A stretch of 64,000 bases of DNA from contig CAWHLP010000002.1 of assembly GCA_963830205.1 (NCBI GenBank), positions 62,001-126,000 on the forward strand, read 5' to 3'. The position numbers were made by a program, and so were the translations under genes. Position 1 is the first letter of the stretch, and every line of letters starts with the position of its first letter. The stretch comes from CAVSRC01 sp963830205 (GTDB lineage: Bacteria; Pseudomonadota; Alphaproteobacteria; Rhizobiales; Kaistiaceae). Positions 36,883 to 46,152 of this stretch are shown here, piece by piece. The notes under the pieces are model-generated. The model was not told the origin of the DNA, ran no database searches, and saw only the letters and a list, made by a program, of their open reading frames with translations.

Positions 36883-38480
36883 TCCGCGTGCTGTTCTTCG
36901 TCGTTGTCGTCTTCCTGCTTGCCGCCGGCTTCGTCTGGCTGGCGGAGCGGCCGGGCGAACTCCTGATCGACTGGCAGGGCTACGAGATCCGCACCTCGGT
37001 GATGGTGGCGGTGGTTGGCGCGGCGATCGCGATCGCGCTCATCGCCATCGTCGGGGCGCTCATCAGGGCGGTGCTGCGCAGCCCGCAGGCGGTCGGCAAC
37101 TTCTTCGGTTCGCGCCGGCGCGACCGCGGCTACCGGGCGCTGTCGCGCGGCATGATCGCGGTCGGTGCCGGCGACATGCGGGCGGCCCAGCGGGCCGCGC
37201 GCGAATCGCAATCGCTGCTCGGCAAGAGCGAGCCGCTGGTGCTGCTGCTCTCGGCGCAGGCGGCGCAGATCGCCGGCGACAGCGGCTCGGCGCGGTCCGC
37301 CTTCACCGCGCTCACCGAGACCGCCGAGACGCGGCTGCTCGGCCTGCACGGCCTCTTCGTCGAGGCGCGGCGGACCGGCGAGCACGCGGCGGCGCGGCAT
37401 TTCGCGGAAGAGGCGGTGCACATCTCGCCCAAGGTCTCCTGGGCGGGAACGGCGCTCTTCGACTATCAGTGCCAGGCGGGCGATTGGCAGGGGGCGCTGA
37501 AGACGCTTGCCGCCAATGCCGATGCCGGCAGCATCGACCGCACCAAGGCGCAGCGCCTGCGCGCCGTGCTTCTGACCGGCCAGGCCATGGAGCTGGAGGC
37601 CGGGGCGCCGGACGAGGCGCGCGGCATGGCCATCGAGGCGCAGCGCCTGGCGCCGGACCTGGTGCCGGCGTCGGTGGTTGCGGCGCGGCTCCTGACCCGC
37701 GCCAACGATCCCCGCCGCGCCTCGCGCATCCTGGAGACGGCCTGGAAGGCGACGCCCCATCCCGACATCGCGGCGGCCTACGGGGCGGTGAGGCCCGGCG
37801 ATTCGGTGCGCGACCGGCTGAAGCGCGTGCGCAAGCTGGCGGAAATGCGCGCCAACCATGCGGAAGGCGCCATGGCGGTCGCCCGCGCGGCCATCGACGC
37901 GCACGACTGGGCGGCGGCGCGCGAGGCGCTCGGCGGCATGGTCCGCCTGCAGCCCAGCGAAGGCGTCTGCCTGCTGATGGCGGAGATCGAGGAAGGCGAG
38001 CACGGCGACCAGGGGCGGGTGCGCGGCTGGCTGGCGCGGGCGCTCTCGGCGCCGCGCGACCCGGCATGGATCGCCGACGGGCGCATCTTCGCCGAATGGG
38101 CGCCGGTGTCGCCGGTCTCCGGCCGCATCGATGCCTTCGAATGGAAGGTGCCGCCCGAGCGCCTGCCGGGACCGCGCCAGATGGAGATCGAGGCGTGGGC
38201 GACGGCAAGCGAGCCGCCGCCGACCGTCGAGGTCAAGGCGGTGACGGTGGCGCCCGCCGTGGCGGCGCCTGCCGTGCCGCCGGCACCACCCGCGCCGGCG
38301 GCCAAGCCGGCCGAACCCGCGGCAGCGAAGCCGGCAGAGGCCAAGGCGCCGGAGGCCAAGCCGGTGGAGGCGAAACCGGCGGAGGCGATGGTGGTGCACC
38401 AGGACCTGATGCCGCGGGCCCCGGACGATCCCGGCCCGCCACGGCGCGAGGACGAAGACGAGCGCTACAAGGTATTCTGA
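36879..38480 (+). CDS. hemY: Heme biosynthesis protein HemY (TPR membrane protein)
   Basis: A 533-residue protein. Two N-terminal spans (about 1-20 and 42-65) are followed by the HemY_N segment GELLIDWQGYEIRTSVMVAVV and RDRGYRALSRGMIAVGAGD, TPR-like helical repeats to about residue 430, and a low-complexity Ala/Pro/Glu/Lys tail (about 445-510, repeated EAKP units). HemY of this type is the TPR protein of proteobacterial hem operons, not protoporphyrinogen oxidase of Bacillus. Its exact function is not settled. ATGA overlap with the upstream gene shows coupling. Confidence 0.9.
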   Translation: MIRVLFFVVVVFLLAAGFVWLAERPGELLIDWQGYEIRTSVMVAVVGAAIAIALIAIVGALIRAVLRSPQAVGNFFGSRRRDRGYRALSRGMIAVGAGDMRAAQRAARESQSLLGKSEPLVLLLSAQAAQIAGDSGSARSAFTALTETAETRLLGLHGLFVEARRTGEHAAARHFAEEAVHISPKVSWAGTALFDYQCQAGDWQGALKTLAANADAGSIDRTKAQRLRAVLLTGQAMELEAGAPDEARGMAIEAQRLAPDLVPASVVAARLLTRANDPRRASRILETAWKATPHPDIAAAYGAVRPGDSVRDRLKRVRKLAEMRANHAEGAMAVARAAIDAHDWAAAREALGGMVRLQPSEGVCLLMAEIEEGEHGDQGRVRGWLARALSAPRDPAWIADGRIFAEWAPVSPVSGRIDAFEWKVPPERLPGPRQMEIEAWATASEPPPTVEVKAVTVAPAVAAPAVPPAPPAPAAKPAEPAAAKPAEAKAPEAKPVEAKPAEAMVVHQDLMPRAPDDPGPPRREDEDERYKVF

Positions 38481-38515
38481 CCTGACGTTCTGATTTTGCG
38501 TGTCAGCCCCCGCCG

Positions 38516-40396
38516 ATGACGGAGAGCGCGCCCGTGACCCAACATCCACCCAAGCCGCCGCTGGCCCTGTCCGTCGGGATCATCGGCCACCGGCCGAACC
38601 GGCTGCCCGAAGCGGCGCGGGCCAAGGTGGCGACCGATGTCGACGCGGTGCTCGACGGCTTCGCGGCGGCGATGCGGCAGGCGCTTGCCACCTATGGCGC
38701 GGTCTTTGCGGGCAAGGCGGTGCTGTCGCTGGTCGATTCGCTGGCCGAAGGCGCCGACCGCATCGCGGCGCGGGCGCTGGTGGCGCGGGCCGCCGGGGAT
38801 ACGGGATCGCTGTCCTTCGCCCTCGATGTGGTCCTGCCCTTCGTGGGCCAAGAGTTCGAGAAGGACTTTGCCGACCAGGCATCGCGCGATGAGTTCAACG
38901 CGCTCACCGGCCAGGCGCGGGCCTTGCTCGAACTGCCGGGCAGCCGCGCGGCGGAGGCCAATGCCTATGAGGCGGCGGCCTATACGGTGATCGACCAGTC
39001 GGACGTGGTGATGGCGATCTGGGACGGCGGGCCATCCGGCGGGCGCGGCGGCACCACCGACACGGTGGAAGCGGTGGCGCGCGCGGGGCGGCCGCTGATC
39101 ATCATCGACGCCAAGGGCGCGGCGCCGCCGCATCTGCGCTGGCACGGGCTGAACGAGGCGATCGTGCCGACCGGGCGCGTCGGCGACATGCCGGCCGACG
39201 ATCTCGCCAAGGGCCTGCCGCTGCTGGTCGATGCGCTGCTGCGTCCACCCGGCGCTGCGGCCTCAGGCGGCGGCCACCATGGGCACCGCGACGACGAGGC
39301 GGCGGGGCTTGCCGGCTATTTCGCCGAGGTGGCGCCGGCGCGGACGCCCTTCGTCGGCTTTCCGCTGATGATGGCGCTGTTCGGCGTCCAGCCGCTGGCG
39401 CGCCGGCACATCAGGCCCGACACGCCGGCAGCGCTTGGCGCGCGGGAACTGGCGCTGATGCCGGCCGCCGCCGGTGAAGAGCCGCCGGCGGCACGGCCGC
39501 TCACCACCGTCGGTGCCTTCGGCTGGGCCGATTTCGTCGGCTCGCTGATGGCCCAGATCTTCCGCGGCGCCTTCATCCTCAACTTCGTCTTCGGCGCGCT
39601 CGCCGTGGCCTGCGCGGCGATCTCCATCGTCCGCCACGACTGGAAGCCGGTGCTGGTGGTGATCGAGATCCTGCTGATCGTGGCGGTGGTGCTGAACACC
39701 TGGCTCGGGCTGAAGCGCCAGTGGCACCGGCGCTGGTTCGAGGGCCGCGAACTGGCCGAGCGGTTGCGCGTGGCGCTGCTCCTCTGGGTGGTCGGGCTGA
39801 GGCCGGTGGCGCCGGCCGGTGCCGAGCCGACCTGGACGGGCTGGTATGCGCGCGCCGTGGTGCGGGCCGAAGGGCTGCGCCATGGGCGGCTCGACGGCGA
39901 CGGCCTGAAAGCGGCGCAGGCGGCGGTGAGCGGGCTCCTCAACGACCAGTGCGGCTACCACGCGGCGACAACCGGGCGCATGCACCGGCTGGAGCACCGG
40001 CTGGAACGGGCGGGGCTCACCTGCTTCGTCCTCACCATCCTGGTGGCGCTCGCCTATCTGGCGGTCAAGCTGCCGGACCTGACCGGCGGCGGCGAGGGCC
40101 ACGGCGAAAGCTTCGCCGACAGCATCGGCATCATCGTCGCGGCGCTGACCGCCGGCCTGCCGGCGCTCGCCACCGCCACCTACGGCATCCGCGTCATCGG
40201 CGATTTCGCCGGCATCAGCCGGCGCTCCGAGCGTACCCGTCACGGCCTCGAGCGGATCGTCAGGCGGATCGAGGGGAAGGAGCCGGACCTGCACCATCTG
40301 AGAGCGCACGTGCGCGCGGCGGCAGACGCGATGCTGGGCGACGTCGCCGGCTGGCGCTTGTCGGCGGAAAGCCGCGGCCTGGCGATCCCCGGCTGA
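38516..40396 (+). CDS. SLOG-like domain protein with two 2TM units
   Basis: A 626-residue protein of no assigned function. The first 230 residues look like a Rossmannoid SLOG/DprA-like ligand-binding domain: GIIGHR at 21-26, LAEGADR at 76-82, LPF-x3-EF at 107-113, SDVVMAIWDGGP at 162-173 and AGRPLIIIDA at 190-199. Two hydrophobic pairs follow (about 350-367 with 380-400, and 502-520 with 538-560), separated by a charged helical segment (KRQWHRRWFEGRELAERLR). Known SLOG plus 2TM (SLATT) combinations are predicted nucleotide-sensing, membrane-acting conflict systems. No nucleotide-cyclase partner is adjacent. The gene lies 35 bp after hemY. Confidence 0.75.
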   Translation: MTESAPVTQHPPKPPLALSVGIIGHRPNRLPEAARAKVATDVDAVLDGFAAAMRQALATYGAVFAGKAVLSLVDSLAEGADRIAARALVARAAGDTGSLSFALDVVLPFVGQEFEKDFADQASRDEFNALTGQARALLELPGSRAAEANAYEAAAYTVIDQSDVVMAIWDGGPSGGRGGTTDTVEAVARAGRPLIIIDAKGAAPPHLRWHGLNEAIVPTGRVGDMPADDLAKGLPLLVDALLRPPGAAASGGGHHGHRDDEAAGLAGYFAEVAPARTPFVGFPLMMALFGVQPLARRHIRPDTPAALGARELALMPAAAGEEPPAARPLTTVGAFGWADFVGSLMAQIFRGAFILNFVFGALAVACAAISIVRHDWKPVLVVIEILLIVAVVLNTWLGLKRQWHRRWFEGRELAERLRVALLLWVVGLRPVAPAGAEPTWTGWYARAVVRAEGLRHGRLDGDGLKAAQAAVSGLLNDQCGYHAATTGRMHRLEHRLERAGLTCFVLTILVALAYLAVKLPDLTGGGEGHGESFADSIGIIVAALTAGLPALATATYGIRVIGDFAGISRRSERTRHGLERIVRRIEGKEPDLHHLRAHVRAAADAMLGDVAGWRLSAESRGLAIPG

Positions 40397-40500
40397 CGGG
40401 CGCCAGCGCCATGCGACGGCGACCGGCCTTGCGGGCGCGGGCTGGCGCGGCTAACCAGCATGGCGCCTTTCGTCAATAATCCCCGCTGCGGAGCCCCCTC

Positions 40501-41610
40501 GTGACCACCCACCACCTCCTTCTCCTGCCCGGCGACGGCATCGGCCCCGAAGTCATGGCCGAGGTCCGCCGCGTCATCGCCTGGTTCAACCAGGCTGGCG
40601 GCGACAGCTTCGACACCGAGGAGGACCTGGTCGGCGGCGCCGCCTATGACGCCCACGGCAAGGCCGTTTCAGAAGGCGCGATGGAGAAGGCGCTCAACGC
40701 CGATGCGGTGATCTTCGGCGCGGTGGGCGGTCCGCAATGGGCTGGCGTGCCCTATGAGGTCAGGCCCGAGGCGGGGCTCTTGCGCCTGCGCAAGGACCTC
40801 GCCTTGTTCGCCAATCTGAGGCCGGCGATCGTCTATCCGGCGCTGGCCGATGCCTCCTCGCTCAAGCGCGAACTGGTCGAGGGCCTCGACATCCTGATCG
40901 TGCGCGAGCTGACCGGCGGCGTCTATTTCGGCGAGCCCAAGGAGATCCGCGAGCTCGCCAACGGCGAGAAGCGCGCCGTCGATACCCAGGTCTACGACAC
41001 CCACGAGATCGAGCGCATCGCGCGCGTCGCCTTCGACCTGGCGCGCACGCGCCGGAACAAGGTGACCTCGATGGAGAAGCACAACGTCATGAAGTCGGGC
41101 GTCCTGTGGAAGGAGGTGGTCACCGCCACCCACAAGGCCGGCTATGGCGACGTGACGCTGGAGCACATGCTCGCCGATGCCGGCGGCATGCAGCTGGTGC
41201 GCACACCCAAGCAGTTCGACGTCATCGTCACCGACAATCTGTTCGGCGACATCCTCTCCGACGTTGCCGCCATGCTCACCGGCTCGCTCGGCATGCTGCC
41301 CTCGGCATCGCTGGGCGCGCCCGACCCGGCGACGGGCAAGCGGCGGGCGCTCTACGAGCCGGTGCACGGCTCGGCGCCGGACATCGCCGGCAAGGGGCTG
41401 GCCAACCCGATCGCCATGATCGCCAGCTTCGCCATGGCGCTGCGCTATTCGTTCGGCCTGACGGAAGCGGCCGACCGACTGGAAGCGGCGGTCGCCGCCG
41501 TGCTCGACCGGGGCCTGAGGACCGCCGACATCTGGACGCCGGGCACCGAGAAGGTGGGCACCGAGGCGATGGGCAAGGCGGTCGTCGAAGAACTTGGACG
41601 CGCGGCGTGA
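40501..41610 (+). CDS. leuB: 3-isopropylmalate dehydrogenase
   Basis: Oxidative decarboxylation of 3-isopropylmalate in leucine synthesis; cytoplasmic, NAD and Mg/Mn dependent. The 369-residue protein has LLLPGDGIGPEVMAEVRRV, LLRLRKDLALFANLRPA with the substrate Arg residues, RELTGGVYFGEPKE, VYDTHEIERIARVAF, and VTDNLFGDILSDVAAMLTGSLGMLPSASLG. It is full length. The start is GTG at 40501; I see no better ATG. leuC/leuD are not in the window. The stop overlaps the next gene's GTG. Confidence 0.97.
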   Translation: MTTHHLLLLPGDGIGPEVMAEVRRVIAWFNQAGGDSFDTEEDLVGGAAYDAHGKAVSEGAMEKALNADAVIFGAVGGPQWAGVPYEVRPEAGLLRLRKDLALFANLRPAIVYPALADASSLKRELVEGLDILIVRELTGGVYFGEPKEIRELANGEKRAVDTQVYDTHEIERIARVAFDLARTRRNKVTSMEKHNVMKSGVLWKEVVTATHKAGYGDVTLEHMLADAGGMQLVRTPKQFDVIVTDNLFGDILSDVAAMLTGSLGMLPSASLGAPDPATGKRRALYEPVHGSAPDIAGKGLANPIAMIASFAMALRYSFGLTEAADRLEAAVAAVLDRGLRTADIWTPGTEKVGTEAMGKAVVEELGRAA

Positions 41611-42137
41611 GCGCCGCCGCGATGACCCGCGTCTACAACGATCGCGGTTTCCTGGCGCGCAGCTGGGGATCCATGGCGATCCTGGTGATGGCGGTGATAT
41701 GGGGCGTGGTGGAGATGGTCCGCGCCTACGTCGGGGCGGGGGATCAGACCGGCTATCTGTTCGGTGCCGGGTTCATGGCCGCGGCGGCCTACGGCGGCTA
41801 CCGCATGTGGAGCGATACGCGCGACACCATCGCCCGCCTCGAGGCCGACTTCGCCAGCGGACAATCGGTGGTGACCCTGTGGCGGCCGTGGGGCCTGCAA
41901 CGCCTGACGGCGCCGCTCGACCAGCTCTCCGGATGGCGCATGTACATCTCGATGCGGACGCGCAACCAGCGCAGCTACCTGCTGCGCGTCGGCCACCCGG
42001 CCAACCGGCGCCCGCTGCAGATCGAGCTGATGCCCGGCAGGACCGATCTCGACGGGCTGCGCCGGCTGGCGCCGGAGGCGATCGCCGACTTCGAGATGAA
42101 CACCGGCGGAAACCGGCGCGCCCAAGCGGGCAAGTGA
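41607..42137 (+). CDS. Membrane protein, unknown function
   Basis: A 176-residue protein with two membrane spans (about 22-42, SMAILVMAVIWGVVEMV, and 49-67, GYLFGAGFMAAAAYGGY), then a soluble basic domain (VTLWRPWGLQRLTAPLDQLSGWRMYI and RSYLLRVGHPANRRPLQIEL) that reads as a small beta-rich PH-like domain. I do not recognise a named family. The GTG at 41607 overlaps the leuB stop (GTGA), so it is coupled to leuB; the ATG at 41622 is an alternative start. It converges on mntH. Confidence 0.72.
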   Translation: MSAAAMTRVYNDRGFLARSWGSMAILVMAVIWGVVEMVRAYVGAGDQTGYLFGAGFMAAAAYGGYRMWSDTRDTIARLEADFASGQSVVTLWRPWGLQRLTAPLDQLSGWRMYISMRTRNQRSYLLRVGHPANRRPLQIELMPGRTDLDGLRRLAPEAIADFEMNTGGNRRAQAGK

Positions 42138-42140
42138 GGT

Positions 42141-43445
42141 TCAGCCGGCCAGTCCCGGGATCGGTACGCCGAAGGTCAGCAGGATCAGGATGACATTGAG
42201 CGTCAGGACGATTGCCGCGCCGACATAGGCGGCGAAGGTGGTCAGGCGCCGGTTGGCGAACTCGCCCATGATGTCGGTGCGGGCGGTGAACAGGATGAGC
42301 GCGATCATCGGCACGGGCAAAGCGATCGACAGGATCACCTGACTGACGACAAGGGCCTGGGTGGCGTTGACGCCGAGGCCGACGACGATGAAGGCAGGGA
42401 TCATGGTCACCAGGCGGCGCACCAGCACCGGAATGCGGAAGTTGACGAAGCCCTGCATGATCATCTGACCGGCCATGGTGCCGACCACCGAGCTCGACGT
42501 GCCGGAAGCGATGAGCGAGATGAGGAAGACGGCGGCGGCGGCGCCGCCCAAGAGCGGCGTCAGGGTGTGGTAGGCGGTCTCGATTTCGGCGACCTCGCTG
42601 TGGCCGGCATGGAAGGCGCCCGACGCCATCATCACCATCGCCATGTTGACCATGCCGGCGATGGCCAGCGCGACGACCACCTCGATATTGGAGAAGCGCA
42701 GCACCTTGCGGCGCTCGGCGGCATTCTTGACCGGCGCGCGCGCCTGGGTGAGCCCGGAATGCAGGTAGATCGCGTGTGGCATGACCGTGGCGCCGATGAT
42801 GCCGACCGAGATCATCAGCGCTTGTGCGTCGGGGATCTCCGGCACGATCGTGTGGTACGCCGCCGCACCCCAGTCTACCGGGGCGATGAAGAGTTCAATC
42901 AGGTAGCAGGCGCCGATGATGAGCACGAGCGCGCCGATGACCAGCTCCATCGGGCGGAAGCCGCCGCGCTCGAACATGAGGATGCCGTAGGTGACGACCG
43001 CCGTGACGGCCATGCCGTAGATGAGCGGCATGTTGAAGAGCAAGGCCAGGCCAATGGCGCCGCCGAGGAACTCGGCGAGATCGGTGGCCATCGCCGCCAC
43101 TTCGCTGACCGCCCACATCGCCCAGACGATCGGCCTGGGGAACTCCTGGCGGCACATCTCGGCCAGATTGGTGCCGGTGACGATGCCGAGCTTGGCCGAC
43201 AGCGCCTGGAACAGCATGGCGATCAGGTTGGCGGTGAGCACCACCCAGAGCAGGCTGTAGCCGTATTTGGCGCCGCCCTGGATGTTGGTGGCAAAATTGC
43301 CGGGGTCCATATAGGCGATCGACGCGATCACGGCCGGGCCGGCGAAGAGCCGCGCGGCCATCACCCCCCTGCGGTCGCCGATCAGCACCGAACGGATGCC
43401 TTCGACCGTGCGCTCGGTCATCCCCCTGCGGGCTGCGTTGGCCAC
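42141..43445 (-). CDS. mntH: Nramp family Mn/Fe transporter
   Basis: Proton-coupled divalent metal importer of the inner membrane, 434 residues with about eleven spans. The metal-binding motif DPGN is at 47-50 in the first helix, and the helix-6 motif reads GATVMPHAIYLHSG with the Met and His. GTSSSVVGTMAGQMIMQGF is also conserved. Start is GTG at 43445 by reading back from homology; ATG at 43421 is possible. About 100 bp upstream lies a TGCGA-N5-TCGCA site that suits Mur/Fur control, consistent with manganese uptake. Confidence 0.93.
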   Translation of the reverse strand: MANAARRGMTERTVEGIRSVLIGDRRGVMAARLFAGPAVIASIAYMDPGNFATNIQGGAKYGYSLLWVVLTANLIAMLFQALSAKLGIVTGTNLAEMCRQEFPRPIVWAMWAVSEVAAMATDLAEFLGGAIGLALLFNMPLIYGMAVTAVVTYGILMFERGGFRPMELVIGALVLIIGACYLIELFIAPVDWGAAAYHTIVPEIPDAQALMISVGIIGATVMPHAIYLHSGLTQARAPVKNAAERRKVLRFSNIEVVVALAIAGMVNMAMVMMASGAFHAGHSEVAEIETAYHTLTPLLGGAAAAVFLISLIASGTSSSVVGTMAGQMIMQGFVNFRIPVLVRRLVTMIPAFIVVGLGVNATQALVVSQVILSIALPVPMIALILFTARTDIMGEFANRRLTTFAAYVGAAIVLTLNVILILLTFGVPIPGLAG

Positions 43446-43543
43446 CGTCTATGGCTCCGCGGGCATCGGGACGGCGGCCTCGGGGACGATCGGGCGGAGG
43501 AACAAGGAGGCTTCTTTCTTGCAATTGGAATGATTTTTGAGAA

Positions 43544-43558
43544 TGCGAACTAGTCGCA
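43544..43558 (-). promoter_or_regulatory. Candidate Mur/Fur-family operator for mntH
   Basis: TGCGA-ACTAG-TCGCA, a 15-bp interrupted palindrome in an AT-rich segment about 100 bp upstream of mntH. Rhizobial Mur (manganese-responsive Fur homologue) sites and alphaproteobacterial Fur boxes are of TGC-rich palindromic form, and mntH is the classical Mur target. Assignment is by position and symmetry. Confidence 0.5.
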
Positions 43559-43761
43559 ATTTAAGGCGAGCGAGCCGGGAAGTCAATGACCGGGTGCGCG
43601 GCCGGCAGTCGCGACGTGCCGACGACTTTCGCCATGATCTTGTCAAGTAAGGCGGCTAATTGATACTCCATTGAATACAGGGAGATTCGACCCAGCTCTC
43701 CAGCTGCCCGTTGGCGGCCGACAGGCGGGTCCAGCCGGCCCTTTCCCGGCGGAACGAGACG

Positions 43762-45429
43762 ATGGAAAGCACTGCCGTCTTCATCGTACTGAACCTTGCG
43801 GGCACCGTCGCGCTGCTGCTGTGGGGCACGCACATGGTGCAGACCGGTGTGCAGCGCAGTTTCGGGCCGCGCTTGCGCTCGGTGCTGAGCAGTGCGTTGC
43901 GCAGGCGTCTGGCGGCCTTCCTCGCCGGCATCGGGGTGACGGCGCTCATGCAATCGAGCACGGCAACCGGGCTGATGGTCGCCGGCTTCGCCGCCGGCGG
44001 TGTGGTCGACCTGGTTCCAGGGCTTGCCGTCATGCTCGGAGCCAATGTCGGCACGACGCTGATCGTACAGCTTTTTTCCTTCGACGTGGCCGTCTTCTCG
44101 CCGGTGCTGATCCTGATCGGCCTGATCCTCTTCCGCCGCGGCGGCGCGGCCCTGGCGCACGATCTCGGCCGGGTCTTCATCGGGCTCGGCCTGATGCTGC
44201 TCGCCCTGCACCAGCTCCTCGTCATCGTCTCGCCGATCGAGGATGGCGGGACGCTGGCGCGGGTGATCGCGACCGTGTCGGTGGCGCCACTGATCTACGT
44301 GCTCGTCGCCGCGGGGCTGACCTGGCTGGCGCATTCCAGCGTCGCGGTGGTGCTGCTCGTCATGTCGCTGGCCGCCCGCGGCATCGTGCCGCCGGAAGCG
44401 GCCTTCGCGCTTGTGCTCGGTGCCAATCTCGGCACGGCGGTCAATCCGGTGCTGGAAGCCAGGACCGGCGACGACCCCGGCAACCGGCGCCTGCCGCTCG
44501 GCAATCTCGCCAACCGGGTCTTCGGCGTCGTGGTTGCGCTGGCGCTGGTGACGCCATTGACGCGGCTGATGACGGCGATCGATCCCAACCCGGCCCGCGC
44601 CGTCGCCGACTTCCACACGCTCTTCAACCTGGCGCTGGCCCTGGTCTTCCTGCCGTTGCTGACGCCCTATGCGGCGCTCTTGAAGCGGGTGCTGCCGGCG
44701 CGCGGCGACCCGGCCGATCCGTCGCGCCCGCTCTATCTCGACGCGCGCGGGAGGACGGTCCCGGCGATTGCGCTCGGCGCGGCGGCGCGCGAGGCGCTGC
44801 GTCTGGTCGACGTGCTCGAAATCATGCTGCGCGGCGCCCGCGACGGGCTGGAGAAGGGCGACCGGCTGAAGATCGAGGAGGCGAAGCGCCTCGACGACGT
44901 GCTCGACCAGCTCAATACGGCGATCAAAGGCTATGTCACGGCCCTGCCGGAAAGCGACCTCAGCGCGGCGGACCGGCGCCGGCTGAACGAGATCCTCACC
45001 TTTGCGACCAACATGGAGCATGCCGGCGACACCATCGACCGCAACCTGCTGCCGCTTGCCGCCAAGCGGCTGAAGCGCGGGCTGGCCTTCTCGGAAGAGG
45101 GGATCGGCGAGCTGGCGGTGATGTTCGACCGGGTGCTTGCCAATCTGCGCACCGCCGCGGCGCTGTTCATGACCGACGACCCGCGCGCCGCCCGCCTGCT
45201 TGCCGCCGAGAAGGAAGCCTTCCGCGACATCGAGGCCGCCGCCACGCAATCGCATTTCGATCGCCTGCGCGCCGGCCGTAGCGATACGGCCGAGACCAGC
45301 GCGCTGCATCTCGACGTGATCCGCGACCTCAAGCGCATCAACTCGCACCTGGTCGCCGGCGCCGCCTATCCGGTGCTGGAGCGCGGCGGCGAGCTGCTGC
45401 CCACCCGTATCGCCCCGAGCGGCGTGTGA
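43762..45429 (+). CDS. Na/Pi cotransporter family protein with PhoU-like domain
   Basis: A 555-residue inner-membrane protein. The N-terminal half has paired NptA-type repeats with the QSS motif (GIGVTALMQSSTATGLMVAG, LGANVGTTLIVQ) and the second repeat (TWLAHSSVAVVLLVMSLA, LGANLGTAVNP). The C-terminal half (from about 340) is a PhoU-like helical domain (ILTFATNMEHAGDTIDRNLLPLA, IKRINSHL-like end). Family members import phosphate or serve in phosphate balance. The ATG at 43762 has GGAACGAG upstream. No pho genes are adjacent. Confidence 0.9.
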   Translation: MESTAVFIVLNLAGTVALLLWGTHMVQTGVQRSFGPRLRSVLSSALRRRLAAFLAGIGVTALMQSSTATGLMVAGFAAGGVVDLVPGLAVMLGANVGTTLIVQLFSFDVAVFSPVLILIGLILFRRGGAALAHDLGRVFIGLGLMLLALHQLLVIVSPIEDGGTLARVIATVSVAPLIYVLVAAGLTWLAHSSVAVVLLVMSLAARGIVPPEAAFALVLGANLGTAVNPVLEARTGDDPGNRRLPLGNLANRVFGVVVALALVTPLTRLMTAIDPNPARAVADFHTLFNLALALVFLPLLTPYAALLKRVLPARGDPADPSRPLYLDARGRTVPAIALGAAAREALRLVDVLEIMLRGARDGLEKGDRLKIEEAKRLDDVLDQLNTAIKGYVTALPESDLSAADRRRLNEILTFATNMEHAGDTIDRNLLPLAAKRLKRGLAFSEEGIGELAVMFDRVLANLRTAAALFMTDDPRAARLLAAEKEAFRDIEAAATQSHFDRLRAGRSDTAETSALHLDVIRDLKRINSHLVAGAAYPVLERGGELLPTRIAPSGV

Positions 45430-45454
45430 CCGCGCCCGGCGTGCCGCCGCCGGC

Positions 45455-45889
45455 TCAGAGCGCCGCCGCCGGCGCGTCGGGACAGGTGTTGTCGTGGCCG
45501 CGGATCCAGCCGCGCGAGGTCCATTTCTTCGGGTCGATGGCGCCGGTGTCGGGGTCCTTCTCGAGGAAGGTGAAGCAGTTGGCGCCGTCGCGCTCGACGG
45601 TGAAGCAGGCGCCCTCCTGGCCCTCGTAGAAGGTGCAGAACTGGCCGTGGTCGACCGACCATTCGCCGCTGTCGGCGGAAACCGCGTCCCAGTACCGGAT
45701 GGTGCCGTCGTCGTGATAGGTCTCGGTGAAGTAGGTGCCGTCGAAATAGACGCCATCGAGGGTGGCGCCGTCGAGGGCGGTCTCGATCTCGCTTTCGGTC
45801 ATGGTCTGGCTGGCGGCCGCGGGCGCCGCGATGAGCGCCAGAACGAGGCCGGCGGCGGCCAGCGCGGCGCGCTTATCCGTTGACTTCAT
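45455..45889 (-). CDS. Small exported protein, unknown function
   Basis: A 144-residue protein with a signal peptide (about 1-27, LAAAGLVLALIAAPAAA). The mature part has TESEIETALDGATLDGVYFDGTYFTETYHDDGTIRYW, then three cysteines around QFCTFYEGQEGACFTVERDGANCFTF and a fourth near the end, so two disulfides are likely. The pattern of a repeated GVYFDGTYFTETY strand resembles small periplasmic beta proteins of the order, but function is unknown. The ATG at 45889 gives the best signal peptide. It converges on the Na/Pi gene. The 263 bp upstream to asd show nothing notable. Confidence 0.72.
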   Translation of the reverse strand: MKSTDKRAALAAAGLVLALIAAPAAASQTMTESEIETALDGATLDGVYFDGTYFTETYHDDGTIRYWDAVSADSGEWSVDHGQFCTFYEGQEGACFTVERDGANCFTFLEKDPDTGAIDPKKWTSRGWIRGHDNTCPDAPAAAL

Positions 45890-46152
45890 GGGCCTTTCGC
45901 GTAGAAGGGACGCGATTTTTCTCTGGGCGATCCTGATGATCACGCGCCGCACGACTGTCGCGTCCTTGGCCGAACCGGCATCCTTCGCCGGCGCGCGGCT
46001 ATCTACGCCCAAGACGACCGGGAAAACCACCAAAACCGCCTGACGCTCGCACCTGGCTCGAACGCTCTCCCCGGCCAGGCCGCGGGACGAGCAGACCGGG
46101 TGCCCGAGATGAGCACCGCGGCGCCAGGGGGAGAGGAGCGGAGTACCAGATC

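Noticed and set aside
36879..38480. HemY as protoporphyrinogen oxidase
   Set aside because: There is no FAD GxGxxG motif; two N-terminal spans and TPR helices mark the unrelated proteobacterial HemY.
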